The position numbers were made by a program, and so were the translations under genes. This document shows, piece by piece, positions 15,734-25,077 of a DNA stretch of 64,000 nt. Every line of letters starts with the position of its first letter. Positions within the stretch are counted from its first letter, which is position 1. This DNA comes from Mucilaginibacter frigoritolerans. Lineage in GTDB: Bacteria; Bacteroidota; Bacteroidia; Sphingobacteriales; Sphingobacteriaceae. Where the stretch lies: assembly GCF_007830615.1 (NCBI RefSeq), contig NZ_VLLI01000009.1:124001-188000 (forward strand). Reading direction: 5' to 3'. The notes beneath the pieces were generated by a model. It had not been told where the DNA came from. It made no database searches and was given only the letters and a program-made list of their open reading frames with translations.

Positions 15734-16214
15734 TAAACTTTAACGCACCAGAATTCATGCAATATCTTTTCCCACCGCGATCAGCAGGTCCGTCATCAAA
15801 CACGTGGCCCAAATGCAGCCCGGTACTGCGTTCAATAACCTCATCGCGTTCCATTCCATCGCTATTGTCACTTACTATTTCAATTTTTTTGAGGTCTACA
15901 GGCTTTACAAAGCTTGGCCATCCTGTACCGCTATCAAATTTATCATCCGAGCTGAATAAAACTTCGCCCGTAGCGGCGCTTACATAAACCCCTTTTTGAT
16001 GATTTTCATCATATGCATTATGATATGGGGGCTCAGTTCCGCTTTCAACCATAATGTAATACTGATTGGGGGTAAGTATTTTTTTCCACTCCGCAGGCGT
16101 TTTACTCATTTTACGCTTAGGATCATACTTTTTTATTTGCTGGGCGTTTCCTTGCCGGCAACCAAATGTTATCATAACACTTAGTAGCAATATTACTAAA
16201 ACAGTTTTTTTCAT
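15723..16214 (-). CDS. msrB: Exported peptide-methionine (R)-S-oxide reductase
   Basis: This enzyme repairs methionine-R-sulfoxide in proteins. It is 163 aa from ATG 16214, with a lipoprotein signal whose lipobox is TFGC, so it acts in the envelope. Family motifs are GTEPPYHNAY, SGTGWPSF, GLHLGHVFDDGP and RYCMNSGALKF with the catalytic Cys. The two CxxC zinc pairs of many MsrB proteins are absent (YVSAATGEVLF, FSSDDKFDSG), so this is the zinc-free form. A window partner, exported MsrA, is encoded at 40696. Convergent overlap with the GIY-YIG gene is 11 nt. Confidence 0.92.
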   Translation of the reverse strand: MKKTVLVILLLSVMITFGCRQGNAQQIKKYDPKRKMSKTPAEWKKILTPNQYYIMVESGTEPPYHNAYDENHQKGVYVSAATGEVLFSSDDKFDSGTGWPSFVKPVDLKKIEIVSDNSDGMERDEVIERSTGLHLGHVFDDGPADRGGKRYCMNSGALKFIKK

Positions 16215-16310
16215 CGGGTAAACTTTTAGGTAATTAAAAATCCAACACATAAGTAGTTGTATAGTGTTACTTACGTAAATTTTTAGAGGAGGGTTGTCCC
16301 GACTGATCTT

Positions 16311-16919
16311 TTATATTGGCTTAACTTTAGGTATCAATACCGCATTTACTACATGGAGTATACCATTACTTTGCTGAACATCAAACTTGCTCATAATACT
16401 TTCTCCACCATTCTCGTCAATAAGCACAATATTACGGTTACTATCAATTTTAGCAATAAGTTTACTACCTGCTATGGTAGTAAAAATGGCTTGCCCATTA
16501 TTTGAATTTATTTTCCGCTGAATATCTTTAGCACTTAATCTTCCAGCTATAGCGTGATAAGTAAGCAGATAACTTAAATCCAGTTTATGAGCTGGTTTTA
16601 GCAATGTATCCAACTCGCCTGGAGGAAGCTTTTCAAATGCATCATTGGTAGGGGCAAATATAGTTATTGGCCCTTTGCTTTTAAAAGTATCTGTTAATCC
16701 TGCATTTTCAATTGCATTTACCAGTACCGTATATTCTTTTGACTGTGCTATATTTTCAATCACATCGTTAGATGATATCATGGTAGCTCCATCCACCGTC
16801 TTAACCTTTCCCCACTTTGCTTTTACCGAATCATTTACCGGGGTAGTAACTGTTGTTTGTTGCGCCAATAAAATGGTACCACTTAAAACAAGGTAAAAAC
16901 ACACAAACCATTTTTTCAT
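16311..16919 (-). CDS. Secreted fasciclin-domain protein
   Basis: This 202-aa protein has a signal peptide (residues 1-19, ending LLAQ). A single fasciclin/FAS1 domain runs from about residue 55 to 200, with the two conserved boxes TIFAPTNDAFEKLP and NGILHVVNAVLIP. The YLLTYHAIAGRLS segment fits the H-box region. FAS1 proteins mediate adhesion or matrix contacts; the bacterial role is unclear. A TAGATTTG promoter box ends only 4 nt before the start codon, so the mRNA may be leaderless. Confidence 0.88.
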   Translation of the reverse strand: MKKWFVCFYLVLSGTILLAQQTTVTTPVNDSVKAKWGKVKTVDGATMISSNDVIENIAQSKEYTVLVNAIENAGLTDTFKSKGPITIFAPTNDAFEKLPPGELDTLLKPAHKLDLSYLLTYHAIAGRLSAKDIQRKINSNNGQAIFTTIAGSKLIAKIDSNRNIVLIDENGGESIMSKFDVQQSNGILHVVNAVLIPKVKPI

Positions 16920-16923
16920 GCCG

Positions 16924-16931
16924 CAAATCTA
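16924..16931 (-). promoter_or_regulatory. -7 promoter box (TAGATTTG) directly before the fasciclin gene
   Basis: An exact TAnnTTTG match on the minus strand lies 4 nt from the ATG at 16919, the same spacing as at argS. Confidence 0.6.
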
Positions 16932-17052
16932 GTATAAAAACGCGTAAAACTTAATTATCAGTTACAAAACAAAGTATTTGAATAGTAAATATTTGGTCAC
17001 TTTCATGTAACAAAGCATCATTGTCAAATACCATTCCTTAATTATAAATCAA

Positions 17053-20000
17053 TTACCAGCCAGGCGTAAACCCTAAACCAAATACAGGTTTAGTAACATC
17101 AGTACGGTTAAACGGAAACGCAAGATAAGGTTCTAACACAAATGCACCAAAAAAGTTGACACGTATAGACATCCCTGCGCTGGTTGCCGGTACACGCTGA
17201 TTGGGATTATACACCGGCCCAACAAGCTGCTTACCATTTGAACCTAATACTGGTTTACCAGTTGAGTCAAATACAGGTGCATATCCTATTACATCAGGTC
17301 CCGATTGAAATTTGATTTGGTCTCCGGCATTCCAGGCTAAACCTGCATCAAAAAATAAGTTCAGATCAGTAAATAAAAATTTCGATTTAAATTGAGAAAG
17401 ACGTTCAGGCCCCGTAAGGGGTAAACGTACTTCAAAATTGGCAACGGCTATGCGATTACCTGACAACTGATCAACAGTAAATCCGTTAGTGGATATTTTA
17501 CCATTACTACTATAAAAAGTTTGTGCCTCGTATCCACGAATTAAAAATGGATAACCAACATATTCCTGGTAAAGATTGCCTGTATTACCAAACCTTCCAT
17601 ATCCGTATAAACGTGCGGCCAGAGTAAATGGTTCAACACGAACATATTCGCGGAGGTCAATTGTCGGAGCAAAAAATTGGTAAGTACCGAAATCATATTC
17701 GGCCTGTATACGATAACGGTAACCACTTAATGGTGCCGTAACACCAAAAAAGGAATTATCACCTACTAATGCGGTATTTACATTGAAAAGTGTAAATGGT
17801 GTTAAAATTACTCCATTGTTGGTAGTCTCTGCATTATAGGTAGAATTAGGTATATGGTTATGGGTGTAGCCAACTTCATTGCCCAATGTATCATAGGTAG
17901 TAGTGTATCTGTCAACCCGGTAATAGTAATGTGCAAGCCCCGTACCAAATTCTACACGTGTTTTCTTTGTAATAGGGTATGAGGTAAATAATGATAGCTG
18001 ATCCTGAAAAACGCGTATCAAATCAAAATTCACATTAGTTGCAGGCGCATTATTGAAAGTTGTTGAAACTGTACTATAATTTGCGGTTTGAAACGGTATG
18101 TGCGAGATACTAGCGCCAAAATTCCAGCGCCCCTGCTGATTAATATAAGTGAACTGACCACCGAAATCATAAATTTCGCCATTAATAGCTATGCCGGCAT
18201 ATAATTGATTTCTGCCTAAAATATCACTAAAAACTCCCTGTACTCCACTTGATAAACCCGTACCAAACTGGCTAACGGTAGCACCAACACCACTACTGGC
18301 CAGATAATCCATTTTAAACATTGGTTTGTAAGGCACTGATTTTATCGAATCTGTCGATATTTTGGGATAAGCAAGGTAGTTGTTCAAATTCGAATTGATC
18401 AGGTCGACCCCAACAGAACGTGAAGGAGGCAACATCCCTGCATTAAAATTAGTTTCCTGCCCGTCAATAACCTTACCTTTAAAATCAGTAGCCTTTGCAT
18501 TGTAAAGTGCGTATTTCTGGGCACGATAATAGGAGTAAACAATATCATTATTATTTGAAATACTCAAAGCGGGGGAGTATTCCGTAATTCCACAAATGCC
18601 GGTAAATAAATCTGTCATTTGTTCAACCTTACCGCTTGTGGGAGTGTACCTGTACAGGTTTCTGAATCCGTCTTTATTTGATAAAAAGTAAAGCTGGGTT
18701 CCGTCTGATGAATATTGAGGATTTAAATTATTTGCCCCATTAAATAATTTAATATCAGTTACTTTACCAGTAGCGAGGTCAAATTCTTCCAGGTTAAAAG
18801 TGATATCCTGTGACAAGGATTGATCATAGGTTGTTCTGTCGCTTGAGAATACAACTTTTTTGCCATCCCGAGAAAAACTAGGCTGATAATCTGAATACTT
18901 ATCATTGGTCAACTGTTTAACTTGTTTCGTGTCAAAACTATACAGATACAAGTCACTTTGACCTTCAGCTAATCCCTGAAAAACAACACTTTTTCCATCA
19001 GGAGACCAGGAGAGGTTACTAAACTGCTCAGCTTTACCCATTGAAACATCATCAACTATTGATCCTGAAGCTACATCAACTACCAGCATGCGGTTGCGGC
19101 CTTTATTGAACACACTAAACGCAAAGCGTTTACTATCCGGAGACCATGTACCTGCCGACTCAATAAAGTTAAACTCGTCTATATGCGTATTAGAGATTTT
19201 GCTGGTGAGTTTCCTGATGATATTCCCTGTTTTAGCATCTGCTAAAAAAAGATCAATTGTAAATAAATTCTTTTCAGATAAAAATGCTAAATATTTACCA
19301 TCAGGACTAATGGAAGGGGCTACGTTCATTTTCCCTGAATTATGTTCATCAATTAGCCTGTGCCCAACCGGAACTTGGGCCGTATCTTTCAAATATGGTT
19401 TATAAGTAGCCTCTATCGCATTCTTCCATAAGCTCGACAGTGTTTTATCGTCATACCCAAAGGTGCGTTTTATACCATAGCCCAAACCAAAGCGGGCTGC
19501 ATTTTTAAAGAATGGTACAATTACAGTATCGCCATAAGTTGAACCTATAAATGACCAAAAAGCTTCACCATAACGGTAGGGGAAATACTTATTACTCTCC
19601 GTTAAATCTTTCACTGTTGGAATATCATGATTCAGATAGGCATCCCGCATCCACATAGCAGTATAAGTATCTTTTTTCCCCAATGAAAGATATTCTGCCA
19701 TACCTTCTATCATCCACAAAGGTAAATTGTTGATATTCTCGAAACTGGAAGAATCACTGCCAAGTAAAAGATGGTATTGAAAAGCGTGTACCAATTCATG
19801 CCCAATAACATGCCTGGTCATCTGGTTGGTTTCCATTATGGGCATTACCACCCTGTTTTTAAGTCCCTCTGTTATACCACCTGTACCAATATCAATTTCA
19901 CCGTCAATGGCAGTAGTCTGTTGAAAGTCCGGATGATTAGCATACAATATGATTGGGTTGGGCTTTTTAAAAGTATCCCTGAAAACCTGTTGGTGAAGGG

Positions 20001-20238
20001 TGTACCAGAGTTCGCTTTCCTGTGCAAAGCGTTTAATCATACTATCATTCTGTAAATAATAATAGATCTCAAAATGAGGTGTTTTGTAAACTTTGAAATC
20101 AAGCTTTTTATAGCGCACCTTGTTTTGACCAAAGTATTGTGCTTTTGCTTGCATGCTGATCAGCATAGCGCCAATACTATAAATTAAAATAAAAAAAAAC
20201 TTTTTAATTTTAATTAACCAGAGGACACGTTTATTCAT
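17053..20238 (-). CDS. Metallopeptidase/TolB-propeller/Omp85-type barrel fusion protein
   Basis: This very large envelope protein has 1061 aa from ATG 20238. After a signal peptide (ending AKAQ), an M1/MA-like gluzincin region (about 25-250) carries HELVHAFQYH (HExxH at 147-151) and WMIEGMAEYLS, where Glu would be the third zinc ligand. Residues about 270-610 form a WD40/PD40 TolB-like propeller with repeated SPDGK and SSDG motifs. Residues about 640-1061 resemble an Omp85/surface-antigen beta-barrel, ending in a Trp (FTPGW). It is expected in the outer membrane. The function is unknown; surface proteolysis or polypeptide handling is a guess. Confidence 0.82.
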   Translation of the reverse strand: MNKRVLWLIKIKKFFFILIYSIGAMLISMQAKAQYFGQNKVRYKKLDFKVYKTPHFEIYYYLQNDSMIKRFAQESELWYTLHQQVFRDTFKKPNPIILYANHPDFQQTTAIDGEIDIGTGGITEGLKNRVVMPIMETNQMTRHVIGHELVHAFQYHLLLGSDSSSFENINNLPLWMIEGMAEYLSLGKKDTYTAMWMRDAYLNHDIPTVKDLTESNKYFPYRYGEAFWSFIGSTYGDTVIVPFFKNAARFGLGYGIKRTFGYDDKTLSSLWKNAIEATYKPYLKDTAQVPVGHRLIDEHNSGKMNVAPSISPDGKYLAFLSEKNLFTIDLFLADAKTGNIIRKLTSKISNTHIDEFNFIESAGTWSPDSKRFAFSVFNKGRNRMLVVDVASGSIVDDVSMGKAEQFSNLSWSPDGKSVVFQGLAEGQSDLYLYSFDTKQVKQLTNDKYSDYQPSFSRDGKKVVFSSDRTTYDQSLSQDITFNLEEFDLATGKVTDIKLFNGANNLNPQYSSDGTQLYFLSNKDGFRNLYRYTPTSGKVEQMTDLFTGICGITEYSPALSISNNNDIVYSYYRAQKYALYNAKATDFKGKVIDGQETNFNAGMLPPSRSVGVDLINSNLNNYLAYPKISTDSIKSVPYKPMFKMDYLASSGVGATVSQFGTGLSSGVQGVFSDILGRNQLYAGIAINGEIYDFGGQFTYINQQGRWNFGASISHIPFQTANYSTVSTTFNNAPATNVNFDLIRVFQDQLSLFTSYPITKKTRVEFGTGLAHYYYRVDRYTTTYDTLGNEVGYTHNHIPNSTYNAETTNNGVILTPFTLFNVNTALVGDNSFFGVTAPLSGYRYRIQAEYDFGTYQFFAPTIDLREYVRVEPFTLAARLYGYGRFGNTGNLYQEYVGYPFLIRGYEAQTFYSSNGKISTNGFTVDQLSGNRIAVANFEVRLPLTGPERLSQFKSKFLFTDLNLFFDAGLAWNAGDQIKFQSGPDVIGYAPVFDSTGKPVLGSNGKQLVGPVYNPNQRVPATSAGMSIRVNFFGAFVLEPYLAFPFNRTDVTKPVFGLGFTPGW

Positions 20239-20294
20239 ACAGTGATAATAGATGACTGTAAATTTAGACAAAAGTTAGTAACATCAAATCAAGC

Positions 20295-20340
20295 TGATCA
20301 AGTTAATATTTTCATTTATTTGAACTTATTAACCTGATCA
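20295..20340. repeat. Imperfect inverted repeat downstream of the PBP1A gene
   Basis: TGATCAAGTTAATA and TATTAACCTGATCA form a 14-bp stem with one G-U pair around an 18-nt loop. It lies 3' of the penicillin-binding protein gene on the minus strand and may end that transcript, though no T tract follows. Confidence 0.5.
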
Positions 20341-20352
20341 ACCCTTTGTGAG

Positions 20353-22677
20353 TTAACGATTTTGCTGATTATTATCAGGCGCAGGTTCCTGATCGGTTTT
20401 CGGCTGATCGGTTTTAGTAGTATCCAGTGGCCTGAATAAACTATCGGTATCTGCCGAATCAACCTTTAGATGTGGTGAAGGGCAATCATATTTTTTGGTG
20501 ATCTTAGTCCATGGTTTTGGAAACAATCCATAGGTATAGCCTGATTTTGGATCAGCATAAACCTTTTGCATAAATGCACCAAAAATAGGAAGCGCAGTAT
20601 GTGAACCTTCGCCAGATTCTGAGGTAGTGAAATGCACACTTCTATCATCGGCACCAACCCATACACCTGTTACCAGATCTTTTGTAATTCCCATGTACCA
20701 GCCATCAACATATCCTGTTGAAGTTCCCGTTTTACCACCAATCTGGTTATCTTTCTTCCATAAGCCAGGGTATTCCCACAGTGCCTGTGACGTACCTCCG
20801 GGTTCTTCCATGCCACCTCTGAACATGTATAACATTAACCACGCTGTTTCTTCACTCAAAACTTTTTCAGATTTTAAGTTAAACTCGTCCAGTACATTAC
20901 CTTGTCCGTCGGTAATTTTGGTAATCAGTAAAGGGTCAATTTTTACACCTTTATTTAAGAAAGTACTATAAGCGCGCACCATTTCAAAAACGGAAACATC
21001 ATTTGAACCCAAAGAAACCGAAGGAACTGATTTTAACGGGCTTTCGATACCACATTTATGAGCGTATTCAACCACTTTATCCCAGCCAACTTTTTCGGTT
21101 ACCTGTGCTGTAATTGAATTAACGGATTTACCCATCGCCCAACGCAATGACATTTGCTGATATGAAAATTTAAAGTCGGCATTTTTAGGTTCCCAAACCT
21201 GGTCTTTGCCCTCGTCCTTGTATTTAATAGATACAGGCTGATCAGTAAACACATCACAAGGGCTATAGCCGTTATCAATTGCTGTTAAATAAGCAAAAGG
21301 CTTAAAGGTAGAACCGGCCTGCCTGTGCGATTGATTGACGTGGTCATAATTAAAATATTTATGATCAATTCCACCAACCCATACTTTTATTTTACCGGTT
21401 GTTGGCTCAATGGTCATCATGCCGGTATTTAAAATACGGGTATAGTATTTAATGGAGTCAACACTAGAGAAAGTTGTATCTTTTTCACCATTCCAGGTAA
21501 ATACAGTCATCCGTTTAGGCTTCCCAAAATAGGCATTGATTAGGGCTATATTATTATTGTATTTTTTTTGAAGGAGCTGATAAATAGGTAAATGCTCTTC
21601 GGCCTTTAATACAAAATCAGTTATTTCATTACCATTTAAGTCTCTCCACGGATTTTTTTTGCCCCAAAGGTCATCAAAGCGCCTTTGAAGCATTTTCATT
21701 TTCTCAGCAACGGCTTCTTCAGCATATTTCTGTAAACGCGGATCAATAGTAGTATAAATCTTTAAGCCATCCTGATAAAGGTCATAATCATTATCATGAC
21801 ACCATTTTTTAAGCCATCTTTCAACAGCCTGGCGTAAATAAGAATCACCCTGGCCTTCATTATCAACATAACTTAAATCAAGCGTAATAGGCTTTTTTAT
21901 ATTGGTGTCATAATCGGCTTTATTAATGAAATTGTATTTAAGCATTTGCCCTAAAACCACATTTCTGCGTTCTAAAGAGCGCTCCGGGTTATTAATGGGA
22001 TTGTAGGTTGACGTTGCCTTTAACATACCCACCAAGGTAGCTGCTTGGGCAGGATCAAGGGCATCAGGTGCCTTATTGAAAATTTTAAGAGATGCAGTTT
22101 TAATACCAAAAGTATTGTTCCCGAAAGGCACGGTATTCAGGTATAGAGTAAGGATTTGCTGTTTGGTGTAAACATGCTCAATTTTAAATGCCGTTAGCCA
22201 TTCTTTACATTTATAAACAATGGTTTTTATTACCGGTACATGCTTTAATATACCCTGTGATTTCTTCTTACGGGTTTCGAAAAGATTTTTGGCTAACTGT
22301 TGGGTAATGGTACTTCCACCACGTTTATCGCCTTTGGCTGTTGAAAGTATACTAGTAAAAAAGGAGTAAAAATCAACACCGTTATGCTTGTAAAACCTTA
22401 CATCTTCTGTCGCAACCAGTGCATTAATAATATTAGGCGATATACTTTTAAATTCAACAGGTGAGCGATTCTCTTTATAATACCTGCCAATCAATGTACC
22501 ATCGGCATAATAAACTTCAGAGGCCAAAGATAATGTAGGTGTTTTAATATCCTGCATATCAGGAGAATATCCAAAAAGCCAAAGGAAATTTAATTCAATT
22601 GAACAGAAAAACAGGATAACGAAATAAATAAAGATGACGAAATATCTTAAGAATCGGTTTTTTATGCGTCTGAACAT
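20353..22677 (-). CDS. Penicillin-binding protein 1A (bifunctional transglycosylase/transpeptidase)
   Basis: This enzyme polymerises and crosslinks peptidoglycan. It is 774 aa. A single N-terminal membrane segment spans about 8-32. The GT51 domain has EDVRFYKHNGVDFYS and GSTITQQLAKNLF. The transpeptidase domain has the SxxK motif AGSTFKPFAY, the SxN motif MGKSVNS, and the KTG motif GGKTGTSTGYVDGWY. The C-terminal tail (about 735-774) is rich in Asp, Thr, Pro and Gln and looks disordered. It corresponds to class A PBPs (mrcA/ponA family). No partner lipoprotein activator is adjacent. Confidence 0.95.
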   Translation of the reverse strand: MFRRIKNRFLRYFVIFIYFVILFFCSIELNFLWLFGYSPDMQDIKTPTLSLASEVYYADGTLIGRYYKENRSPVEFKSISPNIINALVATEDVRFYKHNGVDFYSFFTSILSTAKGDKRGGSTITQQLAKNLFETRKKKSQGILKHVPVIKTIVYKCKEWLTAFKIEHVYTKQQILTLYLNTVPFGNNTFGIKTASLKIFNKAPDALDPAQAATLVGMLKATSTYNPINNPERSLERRNVVLGQMLKYNFINKADYDTNIKKPITLDLSYVDNEGQGDSYLRQAVERWLKKWCHDNDYDLYQDGLKIYTTIDPRLQKYAEEAVAEKMKMLQRRFDDLWGKKNPWRDLNGNEITDFVLKAEEHLPIYQLLQKKYNNNIALINAYFGKPKRMTVFTWNGEKDTTFSSVDSIKYYTRILNTGMMTIEPTTGKIKVWVGGIDHKYFNYDHVNQSHRQAGSTFKPFAYLTAIDNGYSPCDVFTDQPVSIKYKDEGKDQVWEPKNADFKFSYQQMSLRWAMGKSVNSITAQVTEKVGWDKVVEYAHKCGIESPLKSVPSVSLGSNDVSVFEMVRAYSTFLNKGVKIDPLLITKITDGQGNVLDEFNLKSEKVLSEETAWLMLYMFRGGMEEPGGTSQALWEYPGLWKKDNQIGGKTGTSTGYVDGWYMGITKDLVTGVWVGADDRSVHFTTSESGEGSHTALPIFGAFMQKVYADPKSGYTYGLFPKPWTKITKKYDCPSPHLKVDSADTDSLFRPLDTTKTDQPKTDQEPAPDNNQQNR

Positions 22678-22787
22678 TGGGTAAAGATGTAAAATTATGG
22701 CTCTAAATCATAGCCAAGTAACAAAAATTAACAACGCAATTTTAGCAGATAAATTTTAAGTTAACTTAGCATAAACGATTTTGTTGT

Positions 22788-23666
22788 ATGAAAAGCATAA
22801 TTAATAAATTTAAAGTAACAAACGGTGAAAAATTTTCACTTAAAGATTATGATACTGCTGATACTGTCAACCTAAAAAAAGAAGAAACAGAAGCTGAATT
22901 AAAGGAATTAATAAAAAAAACAGCCGCGCTTCAATCAGCTCTGTATGCCGATAACCGTTATGCCTTATTAATATTATTTCAGGCGATGGATGCAGGGGGG
23001 AAAGACAGCGCTATAGACCATACCTTATCTGGCTTAAATCCACAAGGTTGTGAAGTATATAGCTTTAAACAACCCAGTACAGAAGAACTGGATCATGATT
23101 TTTTATGGCGACATTATAAAGCCTTACCCGAATTTGGAAGAATAGGCGTACACAATCGCTCGCATTACGAAAATGTGCTCATAACAAAAGTTCATCCGGA
23201 ATTATTACTCAAGGAAAAACTTCCCGGAATTAATTCAGTAAAAGATGTCAAAAAGAAGTTTTGGGAGCATCGGTACGAAAGTATCCGTCATTTTGAAAAG
23301 CATCTGGCGGAAAATGGAACTATTATTATCAAATTTTTTCTTCATGTTTCAAAGGATGAGCAAAAGGAACGTTTCTTAGAGCGGATAGATGATAAGGAGA
23401 AAAATTGGAAATTTTCTGCTGCGGATATCTATGAGCGTGGTTTTTGGAATGATTACATGAATGCTTACGAAGAAGCAATAAAACAAACGGCAACTGAAAA
23501 ATGTCCGTGGTATGTAATACCGGCTGATAAAAAGTGGGTTACACGCACTGCAATTTCCCATATCATTCTGGATACGCTAAAGGAACTGAATTTGAAGTAT
23601 CCGGTTCTGCCTAAAGAAGAAAAAGAAAAGTTGGAAGAAGCAAAAAAACTACTTATAAACAGCTAA
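22788..23666 (+). CDS. ppk2: PPK2-family polyphosphate:nucleotide phosphotransferase
   Basis: This enzyme transfers phosphate between polyphosphate and nucleotides, usually making ADP or ATP from AMP/ADP. It is 292 aa. The Walker A motif is FQAMDAGGKDSAIDH. RPEF-like segments such as ALPEFGRIGVHNRSHYE and the Walker B-like IIIKFFLHVSKDEQ follow the PPK2 pattern, and a lysine-rich C-terminal helix ends the protein. It is monocistronic, starting 110 nt from the divergent PBP gene. PPK2 class cannot be decided from sequence alone. Confidence 0.92.
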   Translation: MKSIINKFKVTNGEKFSLKDYDTADTVNLKKEETEAELKELIKKTAALQSALYADNRYALLILFQAMDAGGKDSAIDHTLSGLNPQGCEVYSFKQPSTEELDHDFLWRHYKALPEFGRIGVHNRSHYENVLITKVHPELLLKEKLPGINSVKDVKKKFWEHRYESIRHFEKHLAENGTIIIKFFLHVSKDEQKERFLERIDDKEKNWKFSAADIYERGFWNDYMNAYEEAIKQTATEKCPWYVIPADKKWVTRTAISHIILDTLKELNLKYPVLPKEEKEKLEEAKKLLINS

Positions 23667-23741
23667 ATCAAAAGCAATAAAGATACGTGTTAAGTTTATA
23701 TTAAATTTAACTACTATATCTATAGATTATATATTATTTAT

Positions 23742-23749
23742 TAAATTTG
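23742..23749 (+). promoter_or_regulatory. -7 promoter box (TAAATTTG)
   Basis: An exact TAnnTTTG match lies 22 nt before the ATG at 23772. It is followed by an in-frame ATG at 23751 that would sit at or before the transcription start, which favours the later ATG. Confidence 0.55.
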
Positions 23750-23771
23750 TATGTTACATATTAACTTTATC

Positions 23772-25016
23772 ATGAAACATACCTTTATTTTTTTATCAAT
23801 TCTTGCATTAAGTATTTTAAGCTTTAAGAATCTGTCCGCTTCAAATAAAGCAATAGAACCAGGCAATTTGGTTATACAATGGAATCTTCTTACTTTAAAA
23901 GTTGCAAAGAAAGCCAATCAGAATAGTAACCTCGCCAGTCGCACAGCGGCGATTGAAGCCATTGCGGTATATGACGCTGTAAATTCAATAAAACACTTTG
24001 GTACTCCTTATCATTATTTTGTTGCTCCAACAGGGGCAGCGTCAGCACAAGCAGCAGTTGTTCAGGCTGCACATGATGTGCTTGTAAATTATTTCCCAAA
24101 TCAGAAAGAATTTATTGATTCTGCTTTAAATAGTAGCTTGCAAAATATTACTGATGGTCCTATTGAAAACGGACAAAAAATTGGTGCAGCTGCAGCTGCT
24201 GACATTATTGCACTTCGGGCTAATGATGGATCGAGCCCACTGACCACCTATGCCGGGCCTGCAAACCCAGGTGTTGGTGTGTACAGGCCAACTCCGGGGA
24301 AATTTGCACCAGGCATTGATGTGGAATGGGGTAATGTAAAACCTTTTCTATTAAAAGACGCTAAACAATTTCTTCCTGAACCTCCGCCAGCTATTGGTAG
24401 TGATGAATATAAAAAAGCTTTGGCAGAAGTTGCTGAAATAGGAGAAATTAAAAGCACCAAAAGGACAGAAGACCAAACACATATAGCGCAATTTTACAAA
24501 CAGGATGCAGAACTTACCGTAAATGAAGGTTTGCGCGAATTGGCAACTATCCACAAAACTTCATTAGAAGAAAATGCTCTGATATTTGCCTTGGTTGATA
24601 TTGCTGAAGCTGATGCAAGGATTGAAATATGGGGTGGAAAATATGGATATCTTTTCTGGCGGCCTGTTACCGCTTTAAATGCATCTGAAGATGGCTCAGT
24701 AAAAGATTATACTAAATGGACACCTTTAATCAACACACCTCCTCATCCAAGCTATCCCAGCGGGCATAGTGCAACGATTACTGCAGGATATGAAATACTT
24801 AAAAAGTTTTTTGGTGATAAAAACAGGTTAGAGTTACATACCACAACACCCGGTGAACCAAACCGCATAGTTGCCTCATTAAGTATATTAGAGTGGGAAA
24901 ACGGCTATAGCAGAGTTTACGGGGGAATCCATTATCCTTTTGAAAACACTGCTGCTCAAAATGTTGGCCGCAAAATAGCTGCTTATGTTTTAGCTAATGG
25001 CCCTAAGAAGAACTAA
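23772..25016 (+). CDS. Vanadium-dependent haloperoxidase/PAP2-type phosphatase family protein
   Basis: This is a secreted protein of 414 aa from ATG 23772, with a signal peptide of about 22-24 residues ending near LSAS. The C-terminal half has the three PAP2/vanadium haloperoxidase signatures: KYGYLFWRPVTA, PPHPSYPSGHSAT, and SRVYGGIHYPFEN, which supply the Lys/Arg, Ser-Gly-His and His of the active site. The family includes acid phosphatases and haloperoxidases; the reaction here is not determined. Upstream is a PPK2 gene, and a strong terminator follows. Confidence 0.87.
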   Translation: MKHTFIFLSILALSILSFKNLSASNKAIEPGNLVIQWNLLTLKVAKKANQNSNLASRTAAIEAIAVYDAVNSIKHFGTPYHYFVAPTGAASAQAAVVQAAHDVLVNYFPNQKEFIDSALNSSLQNITDGPIENGQKIGAAAAADIIALRANDGSSPLTTYAGPANPGVGVYRPTPGKFAPGIDVEWGNVKPFLLKDAKQFLPEPPPAIGSDEYKKALAEVAEIGEIKSTKRTEDQTHIAQFYKQDAELTVNEGLRELATIHKTSLEENALIFALVDIAEADARIEIWGGKYGYLFWRPVTALNASEDGSVKDYTKWTPLINTPPHPSYPSGHSATITAGYEILKKFFGDKNRLELHTTTPGEPNRIVASLSILEWENGYSRVYGGIHYPFENTAAQNVGRKIAAYVLANGPKKN

Positions 25017-25039
25017 TTTCTTCAATTTTAAGATTTTAA

Positions 25040-25077
25040 AAAGAAAGGGATGCAAAGTTTTGCGTCCCTTTCTTTTT
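25040..25077. terminator. Intrinsic terminator between convergent genes
   Basis: AAAGAAAGGGA and TCCCTTTCTTT form an 11-bp stem with loop, then a T tract on the plus strand. The hairpin ends at the stop codon of the opposing phosphodiesterase gene. Confidence 0.85.
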
